This document shows positions 17,573 through 25,341 of a DNA stretch of 47,101 nt, piece after piece; position 1 is the first letter of the stretch; each line of letters opens with the position of its first letter. Under the pieces are notes generated by a model. The model saw only the letters and a list, made by a program, of their open reading frames with translations. It was not told the DNA's origin and did no database searches. Position numbers and translations under genes: made by a program. This DNA is from a virus: positions 1-47,101 of the IMG/VR virus record IMGVR_UViG_3300046028_004163, one strand, 5' to 3'.

Positions 17573-18402
17573 TATTTATTACCTTTTGAAAAGAATTTAA
17601 TTGAGTTTAAAAGTGGGTTTGTGCCGTGTGGTACTAAGATGCGGCTGTCTAATTCATAGCGATTTTTAGCGGTTGCATAGCCTACGTTACCGGCGTTTTC
17701 TGTTACTAAATAACGGTCGCCAGTTTGGATAAGCTTTCCGTATTTAGTAATGATGCCTTTCTTATCTGTTTTATTACCGTCTACAAACTCCTCCTGCGTC
17801 AGGAATAAAACAGCATCGACAAGGTTTACATATACCGGCAAACATGCAGGCGGCAAATCCAAGTTATAAATGCAGTATTCATCAGAGGATGGGCCTTGTT
17901 TAAACTTCTGTATGCCAATGTGGGATAAGAAAATAACAGCAATTCCGCATTTCTTTGCTAGATATTCGCAGGCATTACGCACATCATTATGCCAGTCTCG
18001 CAAAGCTAACAATCCCTTGCCATATCCGCCGTGGGCTTCGATTATGTTTGTCGCGCCTTCTGAGTCGCACAATTCGCGTTCAAAAAGAATATGAAGCGCT
18101 GATACGGTATCGATTACAAGCGTTTTAAATCCGTGATTCTTATCGGTTGCAAGCCATCGTAGCTGCGCCATGATTTCAGCCTTTGTGCTTACTGGTGCAT
18201 CTGGCTTAGACTTTGGCAACTCAGGCAAAAGCATGGGCTTATCTGCATCTTCCCATGAATCAAAAACAGACTCACCGCTTTCAGCTTGGATAAAAACGGC
18301 ATTAGGAAACATTGCCGCTAGTGACGACTTACCCACACCCGCAGCCCCTACAATGGTGATCATCGGTGCTCGGGGTACTGGCTTACTTGGCGCATAGCTC
18401 AT
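17572..18402 (-). CDS. RecA-like ATPase, Sak4-type annealing/recombination protein
   Basis: 276 aa from ATG 18402, preceded by GGAG; an in-frame TTG at 18417 is rejected. Walker A is GAAGVGKSS (about 20-28), Walker B is TLVIDTVSAL, and a later HIGIQ sits where sensor residues fall. Phage AAA_24/Sak4 proteins of this size, encoded beside an SSB, promote strand annealing and recombination. The gene overlaps its upstream neighbour by 20 bases and the SSB gene by one, so the three form a tight unit. Confidence 0.85.
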   Translation of the reverse strand: MSYAPSKPVPRAPMITIVGAAGVGKSSLAAMFPNAVFIQAESGESVFDSWEDADKPMLLPELPKSKPDAPVSTKAEIMAQLRWLATDKNHGFKTLVIDTVSALHILFERELCDSEGATNIIEAHGGYGKGLLALRDWHNDVRNACEYLAKKCGIAVIFLSHIGIQKFKQGPSSDEYCIYNLDLPPACLPVYVNLVDAVLFLTQEEFVDGNKTDKKGIITKYGKLIQTGDRYLVTENAGNVGYATAKNRYELDSRILVPHGTNPLLNSIKFFSKGNK

Positions 18403-18781
18403 TTTCTTGCTCCACAACTTTTAGGTAAGGATTGAGTGCTTTAATCCTCACGATTGATGAAAACATTGATTTTTGTTCTAGCGTTCCTGTTTTCATTAGT
18501 TCGGCCAGTTCATAATCACTTACTTCGTGTACTTCTTGCAGATGAATCGGAAGGTATTTATGTTTGTCTCGCACCTTCTTAAATTTTGGAACATCGATTG
18601 TATACTCATTTCTAGTATGGATGAATAATTTTGTACCATCCTCTAGCGTATACCATTTTTGTCCGATGTAATCATCATGGCCCATACGTATGATTAACTC
18701 ATTCACTAAATCGCGTTCTTTTGCTCTTAGTGCGGTTAGTTCGTTGCGTAGGTCGGTGAGTTGTTTTATTGTCTCCTGCAT
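18383..18781 (-). CDS. Unknown protein, first gene of the leftward operon
   Basis: 132 aa with a helical N-terminus (TDLRNELTALRAKERDLVNELI) followed by a mixed domain with GQKWYTLEDGTKLFIHTR. It is the promoter-proximal gene of the leftward recombination operon. No clear SD precedes ATG 18781. No family recognised with confidence; a recombination accessory role is inferred from position. Confidence 0.65.
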   Translation of the reverse strand: MQETIKQLTDLRNELTALRAKERDLVNELIIRMGHDDYIGQKWYTLEDGTKLFIHTRNEYTIDVPKFKKVRDKHKYLPIHLQEVHEVSDYELAELMKTGTLEQKSMFSSIVRIKALNPYLKVVEQENELCAK

Positions 18782-18811
18782 TTGTAATCCGTTGTGTGTT
18801 GCGATGAATGT

Positions 18812-18853
18812 ATCTTAATCTACTAAAAATTTATTTGCAACATTTATTTGCAA
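18812..18853 (-). promoter_or_regulatory. Leftward early promoter with 13-bp tandem repeat
   Basis: On the - strand, TTGCAA (18840-18835), 17 bp, TAAGAT (18817-18812). The -35 hexamer lies in the first of two 13-bp tandem copies, ATTTATTTGCAA(C/G), the second with TTGCAA at 18848-18853. The tandem copies may be operators. It would drive the operon running to 13460. Confidence 0.6.
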
Positions 18854-18858
18854 GTAAA

Positions 18859-19452
18859 TTAAAAACAACTGGTTGTCTCTATATCGTTAGCGTGTTCGTA
18901 GCGTAGTTTGTTAGCAGCTTTTAGTAGTGCTGCAACCACTCTTTCGTCGTCTTGAGTGTATGAAGCCTCTTCGATAATTTCAGCCTTGAATAGCTGCCAT
19001 GCTTTGTGGGCAGTGTCGATGCAGGGGTATCTTCCTATTTTTTTATCTACGCCGTTTACGTTACATCTAGCGACAAATCTATTTTTATGCCTGCTAACAC
19101 CCAATGGATAAAGCCCTCTTCTGGACTCGCCGGTTAATAAAATATTACTGACTTTATTGCTAATAAAAACACAGTTTTCACTACTATATAGCTGCGTTGG
19201 CCCATTTATTAAATTTTTACTTAGCCGGCGTCCTTCTACTTGATGCTGCTCAGCCCATCGTTTAAAGTTGGAAAATATCAGCCATTCGTCGCATACAACA
19301 GAAGAAGAGAACGAATAATTTTTAGAATAGCATCTCGATACCATGCTATGCCACGCTCTGTAAATTGGGCATATGACTCGAACTCCGTCTATTAATGGAG
19401 AAACAACATAATCAGCATCATTAATGCCAACACCACAAACTAGCTTTCCCAT
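18859..19452 (-). CDS. AP2/HNH-type homing endonuclease-like protein (copy 1)
   Basis: 197 aa, with AGGAG before ATG 19452. Conserved pattern WHSMVSRCYSKNY, VVCDEWLIFSNFKRW, LINGPTQLYSSENCVFIS, then YPLGVSRHKNRFVARCNVNG of an AP2-like DNA-binding beta region. It is paralogous to 36821-37432: both start with K(L)xxGxGxNDADY and share the same block order and end (ERVVAAL, IET). Such free-standing HNH/AP2 proteins are selfish DNA endonucleases of phages. It lies between the leftward operon and the rightward Cro-like gene. Confidence 0.75.
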   Translation of the reverse strand: MGKLVCGVGINDADYVVSPLIDGVRVICPIYRAWHSMVSRCYSKNYSFSSSVVCDEWLIFSNFKRWAEQHQVEGRRLSKNLINGPTQLYSSENCVFISNKVSNILLTGESRRGLYPLGVSRHKNRFVARCNVNGVDKKIGRYPCIDTAHKAWQLFKAEIIEEASYTQDDERVVAALLKAANKLRYEHANDIETTSCF

Positions 19453-19502
19453 AATCTACTCCTAGATATTATTGATTGAATACTAACACAAATAAAATAA
19501 TT

Positions 19503-19531
19503 TTGTAATTTAATTTTACTTATGTTATGAT
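19503..19531 (+). promoter_or_regulatory. Rightward early promoter
   Basis: TTGTAA (19503-19508), 17 bp, TATGAT (19526-19531), followed by a GTTGCAACTAAATCTTGTAAC stretch at 19533-19553 that contains two similar half-sites and could be an operator. SD AAAAGGAAAAAC follows, then ATG 19569. Confidence 0.6.
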
Positions 19532-19568
19532 TGTTGCAACTAAATCTTGTAACTAAAAGGAAAAACAA

Positions 19569-19766
19569 ATGAGCGATCAAACCATGCTAGACAAACTATT
19601 CGAGCACTTCGGCGGCCCTAACAAGATGGCTGGTGTACTGGATATCAGCTCTCAGAATTTGCAACATTGGATTCGTAACGGCGAGCCACCGGCAGCGATG
19701 GCTATCAAAATTGAGCGACTCACCTATGGCAAGTTTAAGGCTGTTGATTTGGTGAAGCCAAAATGA
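19569..19766 (+). CDS. Cro/YdaS-like DNA-binding regulator
   Basis: 65 aa. A single helix-turn-helix spans about residues 10-45 (LFEHFGGPNKMAGVLDIS, then QNLQHWIRNGEPP), close to YdaS/Cro-like proteins. The closing IERLTYGKFKAVDL fits this family. As first gene of the rightward operon it probably represses its own promoter and perhaps the leftward one. ATGA overlap with the helicase gene. Confidence 0.85.
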   Translation: MSDQTMLDKLFEHFGGPNKMAGVLDISSQNLQHWIRNGEPPAAMAIKIERLTYGKFKAVDLVKPK

Positions 19767-21064
19767 GCGCGCCTGTAATTGAACTAGACGACTATCAACA
19801 ATCAGTCTTTGATCGTGTGCTTTGTCTTGTCGATGCTGGGCAGCACCACGTAGTTGCATTACGTGGTGAAGGCGGCACGGGTAAAAGCCAGATCATTAAG
19901 AAACTACTTACACACTTTGGCGACAACGCTATCGCTGCCTGCCCTACAAACGACGCTAAGAACATCTTAATCGACGGTCTAGGCGATGATTGCCCTGCTA
20001 TGGTGGTAACGTGCCATAAGCTATTAAACAAGCGAGCACAGACGGTTAATGGGGTGGAGCAGTTAGACTCAAGCGGTAACATCATTTTTTCAGAGTCAAT
20101 CCCCATCAAAGACAGCGTGCAGCTAATCATCGTCGATGAAAGCTCAATGCTATCTGAACAGATGGCGCTAGATTTGATTGATAAGGCCAAGCATTGCGTA
20201 TTGTTATTCGCTGGCGATCATCATCAATTAAAGCCGGTCAATGCAGAGGCGTTCTTTCAAGAGCTAAACGCGGAAACATACACCCTCATTAAAAACTGGC
20301 GAGCACATACCGCACCAGATCTAATGTCATTCCTAGGGCGTGTTCGCGGCATTCAAGAGGATGAAATAGTAGATTTCGAGGCGGTAGAATCCACCGTAGA
20401 TTCTATTTCTGATGCAGTGATTAAGTACGGTTCAGAGATTATGGTAATGGCCCATACGCACGCTATTTGCTCTCAGGTAAATAATGCAGTACGGGAAAAA
20501 AAGGGATTTACAGACCTGTTCTCGGCGGGTGACGAAATTATTATTGATTCAGCATTGAAGACGGTAGATGGTTTGTCGATGGATGCAGGGACTAAGATCA
20601 AGATTGCATCAGCATCGAAAGAACACGGGCGGATTAATGGTGTTAGTTTTGATGTATGGAACATAACGCCCGTCGCGGTGTCGAGCGGTGGTGATTTTAT
20701 GATCATCGACCAACGCGGGCTTGATGAAATGGAAATAAAATCAGTAGGCAACGCGATCAAACAGGCGCGCGATGCGTATTTTAAGGGTAATAAGCGTTCA
20801 CCTATCGCGCTTGAGTTCCCATCTATCGTTCCACCGAATGCAAACAGAATGCCGGTAGTTTACGCATATTGCCGAACAGTACACCGCGCACAGGGTGCTG
20901 GTGCTAACATTGCGATGTTTGTATGCAATGAGGCCAGTTTTTATAAGCCAGACGATTACAATCTGTTTTACACAGCGATATCAAGGGCGCGGAAACGGGC
21001 TATTGTTGTGCAACTAGGTAAAAAACACGGCAAGAAAATAACAGGTCAATTATTGAAAGTATAA
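19763..21064 (+). CDS. SF1B helicase, RecD/Dda-like
   Basis: 433 aa. Walker A ALRGEGGTGKSQ (about 31-42), Walker B IIVDESSM, motif III FAGDHHQLKP, motif IV region NWRAHT, motif V YCRTVHRAQGAG and motif VI FYTAISRARKRAI. This is the RecD2/Dda set of 5'-3' SF1B helicases, with the length of Dda. It probably unwinds DNA at phage origins or D-loops. Followed by a GC-rich hairpin. Confidence 0.92.
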   Translation: MSAPVIELDDYQQSVFDRVLCLVDAGQHHVVALRGEGGTGKSQIIKKLLTHFGDNAIAACPTNDAKNILIDGLGDDCPAMVVTCHKLLNKRAQTVNGVEQLDSSGNIIFSESIPIKDSVQLIIVDESSMLSEQMALDLIDKAKHCVLLFAGDHHQLKPVNAEAFFQELNAETYTLIKNWRAHTAPDLMSFLGRVRGIQEDEIVDFEAVESTVDSISDAVIKYGSEIMVMAHTHAICSQVNNAVREKKGFTDLFSAGDEIIIDSALKTVDGLSMDAGTKIKIASASKEHGRINGVSFDVWNITPVAVSSGGDFMIIDQRGLDEMEIKSVGNAIKQARDAYFKGNKRSPIALEFPSIVPPNANRMPVVYAYCRTVHRAQGAGANIAMFVCNEASFYKPDDYNLFYTAISRARKRAIVVQLGKKHGKKITGQLLKV

Positions 21065-21069
21065 AAAAA

Positions 21070-21096
21070 GCCCGTAACCGTTGTAGCGGTGCGGGC
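21070..21096 (+). terminator. GC-rich hairpin, weak terminator or attenuator
   Basis: GCCCG...ACCG, loop, CGGT...CGGGC, followed only by TTCTTACTT. The primase gene starts 19 bases on, so this probably reduces rather than stops transcription. Confidence 0.5.
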
Positions 21097-21115
21097 TTCT
21101 TACTTAGGGTCTAGC

Positions 21116-23302
21116 ATGAAATTCACAAAACTTACTTCACAGTCTCGCCTGTCTAAGCAATTCATTCTAGACGAAGACGGTAAATTACTCAAACAATCCG
21201 CTGCTGAAATGACAGACGGATTTGCTCAGATCGTCGAGATCCACTGGGAAGCGCTGGGCGATTACTTTGACAATCTAAGCTATAAAAATGCGGTGACTTT
21301 TGGCCTGCCTATCATATCAGACGGTGATGACTGGGCGCAGGTAGCGACAGCGCGTGTAGCTAAAGATAATCCCGTCCTTATTGCGCGTACCCGTGAGTAC
21401 TTTCAATGGGGCGATCGTGACGGTATCATGGTTTTAGATATTGACTACATGCAAGGTTTTGATACGCCTGAATCCTTGCATGAGGTTTTGTGTCAGTGCT
21501 ACCCACCATTGAGGCGCGCTCCGATGCTGTGGAGGCCGTCTTCTTCTAGCGGCGTAATGGGCAAAGGGATATCAGGACAGCACTTTTTTGTCTGGCTGGA
21601 TGATGCGCAGCAGATCGCTGAGTGTGGAAAGGCTTTAAATGCGGCTTTGTGGGCACATAAACACGGTGCCATTGCAATCAGCGAGTCTGGTTCCATGCTG
21701 GTAAGGTCGCTGGTAGATACAACCGTATGGCAGCCAGAGCGTCTTATGTTTGTTGCTCCTCCCTTGCTAGGCGATGGCGTAACCCGTACCAAATATGAGT
21801 TTAAATATTTCGGCCCGCTTGGCGAGGGATTGAAACTATCCGCGATTGATTTATTTTTCGACGCGGATCTACTTAGAAGGCAGATTGATGCCGCCAAGGT
21901 TATCGCCAAGCCAGATCAAGAAGTAGTCATCGAACGCAAGATAACTGCGCTTGTCAATGACGAAAAAATCACTTATGAATCAGCCAGTAATCACATCAGA
22001 AACCTATTAGAAGGTGGATTATTGCCGCCTGATTTATGGCTATACCCAAAAGATAAGCCACGCATAAAGGCGGGCGATCTAGGCATGCAATGGATGGCGG
22101 GAGAGTTAAAAGGCCGTCATGAGTTCTGCGATCCATTTATGGAAGGTAAAGGTGATAAGCGGGTTGCGTTCCTGCTTATCAGGTCGGGAGAGATTTACAC
22201 GCACTTTCGCGGTGGCGTTAAGTATAAGCTGCCTATTGGCGGAACTAGTGAAGATGAAAGGCTGCATGATGAATATGAGCCGGACTGGGGTGACTATGAA
22301 GCAGCAGAACTAACGCATCATGCAGCAGTATTACAGCAACACGAAGAAGAATGGCAGGAAGAGCAGGACAGAATAGCGCATGAAAAACGGCTTGCTGCGA
22401 ATGTGTTACGCCCGCTTAATGATGTTGGCGGGTGGGGTGCTGCTCCAGTGCGGTGTGATTTTCAATATTTAAGCGGCGAAACGATTAACGAGCTAGCAGT
22501 CAATGCGCTGTCTGTTTTCAAGAAGTATGAAGTAACCAAAGACGACAAGATGTTAGTGCGTGAGCTGTTAAACCTAACCGACCCTTATCTGTTTGATGTG
22601 GTATGCGATAGGAACGGCGAGCGGATAGAGAAGGAATTAAAAAGCGTACATGAGGCAGAAGTAAAAGAGCTGGTGAACACCTATGGCGAACTTCAAATCA
22701 TGGCGATGGGTGCAAAACCAGTGAAGGCCGGTAAATATGTTCACTTCTTTATCGGCGCATTGCTTAATGGATGCGAGCAAATGGGCATTACGGCGCTTTC
22801 TGAGTATGTGATAAGCAAACATACATATTTAGAAAAAGAATCGAATGGCGGTGGCTTTGCGTCGTTCCTAGATGCCAATGGCGGGCATATTGAGTTACCT
22901 TTTGGCGTTACACCTGCTGAATTCATTAAAAAGGCGAAAGATTCTGGTGTACCATTCGAGAAATACTCAACTTATAGCGGGCCGGAGATTGAGCGTATCA
23001 AGAAAGAATATCAAGAATGCCGGTATCGTAAAGCTAGGCTGTCTGATGTGGTGACGGCGATTAGGTCGGATATGTTCGGCAAGGTAGCGCTAAAGAGATC
23101 GTCACGTAGTCCACTAGCGGGGATTGCGAATGTGGATTGGATCAGTAGCAAGGCAGAGAAGTTGATGTTAAAGAGCATAAGAATGGCAAGGAGTAGGGGT
23201 AAGATTAAGGATGGAGATGATGTTTTAAAGAAGGTAGTAGAACTAGGGTTTCTTACAGAAAGCGACGATTCAAGCTACGGTAAATATGGGAGGCTTTTGT
23301 AG
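21116..23302 (+). CDS. Primase-polymerase-like (AEP/PrimPol) replication protein
   Basis: 728 aa from ATG 21116, a start with AGGG upstream; a GTG at 21089 lies in the hairpin and is rejected. Metal-binding DxD is in IMVLDIDYMQGF (about 110-121), followed by SSSSGVMGKGISGQHFFVW with the sxH-like Ser/His, then SMLVRSLVDTTVWQPERLMFVAPP. That order is that of archaeo-eukaryotic primase (PrimPol) domains of phages and plasmids. The C-terminal half (about 430-728) is unassigned and contains no Walker A, so no helicase is fused. Likely makes primers for host polymerase. Confidence 0.7.
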   Translation: MKFTKLTSQSRLSKQFILDEDGKLLKQSAAEMTDGFAQIVEIHWEALGDYFDNLSYKNAVTFGLPIISDGDDWAQVATARVAKDNPVLIARTREYFQWGDRDGIMVLDIDYMQGFDTPESLHEVLCQCYPPLRRAPMLWRPSSSSGVMGKGISGQHFFVWLDDAQQIAECGKALNAALWAHKHGAIAISESGSMLVRSLVDTTVWQPERLMFVAPPLLGDGVTRTKYEFKYFGPLGEGLKLSAIDLFFDADLLRRQIDAAKVIAKPDQEVVIERKITALVNDEKITYESASNHIRNLLEGGLLPPDLWLYPKDKPRIKAGDLGMQWMAGELKGRHEFCDPFMEGKGDKRVAFLLIRSGEIYTHFRGGVKYKLPIGGTSEDERLHDEYEPDWGDYEAAELTHHAAVLQQHEEEWQEEQDRIAHEKRLAANVLRPLNDVGGWGAAPVRCDFQYLSGETINELAVNALSVFKKYEVTKDDKMLVRELLNLTDPYLFDVVCDRNGERIEKELKSVHEAEVKELVNTYGELQIMAMGAKPVKAGKYVHFFIGALLNGCEQMGITALSEYVISKHTYLEKESNGGGFASFLDANGGHIELPFGVTPAEFIKKAKDSGVPFEKYSTYSGPEIERIKKEYQECRYRKARLSDVVTAIRSDMFGKVALKRSSRSPLAGIANVDWISSKAEKLMLKSIRMARSRGKIKDGDDVLKKVVELGFLTESDDSSYGKYGRLL

Positions 23303-23313
23303 GGCATTTTTTC

Positions 23314-23368
23314 TGTGACGCTTAACGACGAGAGTAATGCTTTTATATCTACATCGTTAAGCGTCACA
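23314..23368 (+). repeat. 55-bp inverted-repeat element, copy A
   Basis: The arms TGTGACGCTTAACGA and TCGTTAAGCGTCACA are perfect 15-base complements around a 25-base loop, followed by AAGCTCTTTTTT. A second copy at 37663-37716, inverted, shares both arms and most of the loop; see findings. In this orientation it could also end the primase transcript. Confidence 0.85.
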
Positions 23369-23405
23369 AGCTCTTTTTTGACGACTTTTTCGTACAAGGA
23401 TTTTT

Positions 23406-23798
23406 ATGTTAATAAGCGAAGAAAGCTTACAAATATCATTCGTTTCATGGTGCAAGTATCAAGCAAAAATCAATCCTGATCGTGCATTGTTAGACTGGAT
23501 CTATGCAGTACCAAACGGCGGCAAGCGATCAGTAGTAGAGGCAATGCGCTTAGTTCAAGGGGGAGTCAAGAGCGGCATACCAGACCTTCAGCTAGACGTA
23601 GCAAGGAAAGGATACCACGGCCTGCGGTTAGAGTTAAAGAAGCCCAATGTACTAGCAAATGGGAAGCGAGGGAAGTGCAAAGCACCCGATGAAGAGCAGA
23701 TCAAGTACCATGAGTTCTTGAGAGAACAGGGTTTTTCGGTGCATGTATCTAACGATCTGGAAGAGCTAAAACAAATTATTTTGGATTATTTGCTTTGA
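23406..23798 (+). CDS. VRR-NUC nuclease (Holliday-junction-resolvase-like)
   Basis: 130 aa with AAGGA upstream. Motifs ESLQISFVSW, AVPNGGKRSVVEAMRL, GGVKSGIPDLQLDV and RLELKK are the PD-(D/E)XK signature of VRR-NUC: the Asp of GIPD and the E-x-K of LELKK are catalytic. Phage stand-alone VRR-NUC proteins cut branched or flapped DNA, so this may resolve replication intermediates before packaging. No other resolvase is visible. Confidence 0.9.
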   Translation: MLISEESLQISFVSWCKYQAKINPDRALLDWIYAVPNGGKRSVVEAMRLVQGGVKSGIPDLQLDVARKGYHGLRLELKKPNVLANGKRGKCKAPDEEQIKYHEFLREQGFSVHVSNDLEELKQIILDYLL

Positions 23799-23802
23799 GT
23801 GC

Positions 23803-23831
23803 TTGCATGAATTTATACATAGGCATAAGAT
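23803..23831 (+). promoter_or_regulatory. Sigma70 promoter with palindromic operator
   Basis: TTGCAT (23803-23808), 17 bp, TAAGAT (23826-23831). The palindrome-like TGCATGAATTTATACA covers the -35 and spacer. Reads into the small early gene cluster. Confidence 0.75.
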
Positions 23832-23870
23832 ACCTACATCAGCAGCTAATAACCAAGTGGAGAAGGAAAA

Positions 23871-24092
23871 ATGAAAGTAAATCCAAAAGCAAGGATAGAA
23901 ATTATGCACAGCGCACGAGGACTTCAGACAATTCAAAAAACATGGTCAGGAATTGGGTTTGATTGGCTAGGAGCAAACAATCCGCTACTACCTAAGATTT
24001 TAAAGGAATTGCATGAAACAGGCGTTTCTCATATAAAAGACGCAAGCGGGACAACATCACTAAGAGCGCTAGATAAGATGTATTTGCCATGA
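23871..24092 (+). CDS. Small early protein, unknown
   Basis: 73 aa with AAGGAAAA before ATG. First gene of a tightly packed early cluster (23871-25598) driven by the promoter at 23803. Sequence starts MKVNPKARIEIMHSARGLQ and ends with an alpha-helical SLRALDKM segment. No family recognised; such genes often act in host takeover. Confidence 0.7.
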   Translation: MKVNPKARIEIMHSARGLQTIQKTWSGIGFDWLGANNPLLPKILKELHETGVSHIKDASGTTSLRALDKMYLP

Positions 24093-24277
24093 ATAGAGTT
24101 GAAGATAAGAAATTATCAGAAACACTTGAGCGCTGCGCCATCTCATATTACACGGATGGCCCTTTTTACTTGGTTTATCAAGGAGCCAAATATATGGCAA
24201 AAACAGGAAGTTTTGAGGGTAGGATTTATTTTGATATTTACTACTATAAGGAGCCAATTTTTTATGCTATTGATTAA
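24089..24277 (+). CDS. Small early protein, unknown
   Basis: 62 aa, ATGA overlap with the previous gene. Tyr-rich (YYTDGPFYLVYQGAKY and FDIYYYKEPIFY), beta-like. No family recognised. The overlap and codon use like the neighbours support a real gene. Confidence 0.6.
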   Translation: MNRVEDKKLSETLERCAISYYTDGPFYLVYQGAKYMAKTGSFEGRIYFDIYYYKEPIFYAID

Positions 24278-24395
24278 AGATAAAGCCCGAAAACTAGGCT
24301 TAACAATCTTTCCCGTACATGGTGGCTACAAGGTATCGAATCTGGATGGGGTGTTTAGTTTTGAACAATTGAAGGGGGTGTTTTGTGAGCAATAA
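24264..24395 (+). CDS. Small early protein, unknown
   Basis: 43 aa starting at ATG 24264, 14 bases inside the previous gene, with AAGGAG at 24247-24252. Reads MLLIKDKARKLGLTIFPVHG onward; basic first third, resembling a small DNA- or RNA-binding fold but not assignable. Confidence 0.55.
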   Translation: MLLIKDKARKLGLTIFPVHGGYKVSNLDGVFSFEQLKGVFCEQ

Positions 24396-24516
24396 CCTAT
24401 TCATGCAAAAACTAGCATAGCTAGAAAATCAATATATCCTTGATAAACAGGCTTTGCGGGAGGCTAGGCTTGACATTCAAAAGGCTGAGGCGGTTTGCAG
24501 CACAGCACAATGCTAG
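24385..24516 (+). pseudogene. Small ORF interrupted by an in-frame amber codon
   Basis: GTG 24385 has a strong AGGGGG site. The frame reads 11 codons to TAG 24418-24420, then 31 further sense codons forming a charged helix (LENQYILDKQALREARLDIQ) up to TAG 24514-24516. It looks like one 43-residue helical protein broken by amber. Either a pseudogene or a read-through gene; no suppressor tRNA is evident. Confidence 0.5.
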
Positions 24517-24682
24517 TGCTGTGGTGTGTATACACAACGGCACGGCAGAGGTTTGGGTTCAGGTTTGGCGTAAATTATTTGTAATGCTGGCGGTAGAAAA
24601 AGGCGTGTTGTCAGAAGATAGTATCGCTGGCAAGACTGTTTATATTGTTGATGGGTTAAAGGTTATTCTAAATGATTACTAA
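24470..24682 (+). CDS. Small early protein, unknown (TTG start)
   Basis: 70 aa from TTG 24470 with GGGAGG six bases before it; the upstream TTG at 24440 has no SD. Contains a strand-rich part (AVVCIHNGTAEVWVQVW) and GKTVYIVDGLKVIL. The frame overlaps the amber-interrupted ORF. No family recognised. Confidence 0.55.
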   Translation: MTFKRLRRFAAQHNASAVVCIHNGTAEVWVQVWRKLFVMLAVEKGVLSEDSIAGKTVYIVDGLKVILNDY

Positions 24683-24752
24683 AAACTGGCAGTCCGTCCT
24701 GTGTGGCGCGGTGATTGGGGTTTGTTGGGTCTTGGAGATTTTAACTAGATGA
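24672..24752 (+). CDS. Tiny single-TM protein
   Basis: 26 aa, MITKNWQSVLCGAVIGVCWV and six more residues, with one membrane helix. It overlaps the previous gene by 11 and the next by ATGA (24749-24752), which argues for a true coupled gene. Confidence 0.5.
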   Translation: MITKNWQSVLCGAVIGVCWVLEILTR

Positions 24753-24949
24753 TACAACCATGCCCCATAACCCTAGCCATCCGTCAATGCAAAGCATTCA
24801 TGCGCGCAGTTGAGGAGATGGAAGCGCTTGATAAGCAAACCAAACGCCCATCCTTAGCGTGGGAAAAGTTAATAGCGAAAGGTCGTGTACGGCGTTATGC
24901 AAGTGCTTTGATCAATCGTTTATCATTAGTTAGGAGTGATAATGGATAA
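24749..24949 (+). CDS. Small helical early protein, unknown
   Basis: 66 aa, helical and basic (AIRQCKAFMRAVEEMEALDK, then KGRVRRYASALINRL). Sits in the coupled early cluster. The basic helical end suggests nucleic acid or protein binding; family unknown. Confidence 0.6.
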   Translation: MIQPCPITLAIRQCKAFMRAVEEMEALDKQTKRPSLAWEKLIAKGRVRRYASALINRLSLVRSDNG

Positions 24950-25133
24950 GGCAACAGAGTTATTAAAACGCATTCAGCCATACCTTAACGATTGGGATTT
25001 CCCACTTGGCTTAACCGATGATGTTAATGCGTTTCTCTTGAGTGGTGATCACTCGATTCTTGCTGATTGGGAGGTTGACGCGGATAGTGTGAGTGCGTTG
25101 GATCTATATAGCCTTGGAGATAGCAATGAATAA
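24942..25133 (+). CDS. Small acidic early protein, unknown
   Basis: 63 aa from ATG 24942 with AGGAG at 24932-24936; the GTG at 24936 is less likely. Strongly acidic (SILADWEVDADSVSALDLYS). Overlaps both neighbours by 8 bases. A DNA mimic is conceivable from charge alone but not supported otherwise. Confidence 0.6.
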   Translation: MDKATELLKRIQPYLNDWDFPLGLTDDVNAFLLSGDHSILADWEVDADSVSALDLYSLGDSNE

Positions 25134-25341
25134 TGACTTGCATGAAGCATTCAATCATCTTGCTTACCTATGCATCGAAGGCAAGGTGATGAGTGATCAA
25201 AACAATATTGATGCTTGTTTTGTGGTAGATGCCACTAATGCAATGAATAGAGTCACGAAACTACTAGGATCGGCATGCATAGATGGTAAAGTTGTAAACC
25301 TTATTGATTTTGTACCATTTAATGGAGTGGATAGAAAATGA
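25126..25341 (+). CDS. Small early protein, unknown
   Basis: 71 aa from ATG 25126 with TTGGAGA upstream. Mostly helical with one Cys in YLCIEGKVMS and a repeated phrase IEGKV/IDGKV, which may reflect an internal duplication (residues about 18-22 and 52-56). Overlap with the neighbours is 8 and 4 bases. Confidence 0.6.
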   Translation: MNNDLHEAFNHLAYLCIEGKVMSDQNNIDACFVVDATNAMNRVTKLLGSACIDGKVVNLIDFVPFNGVDRK

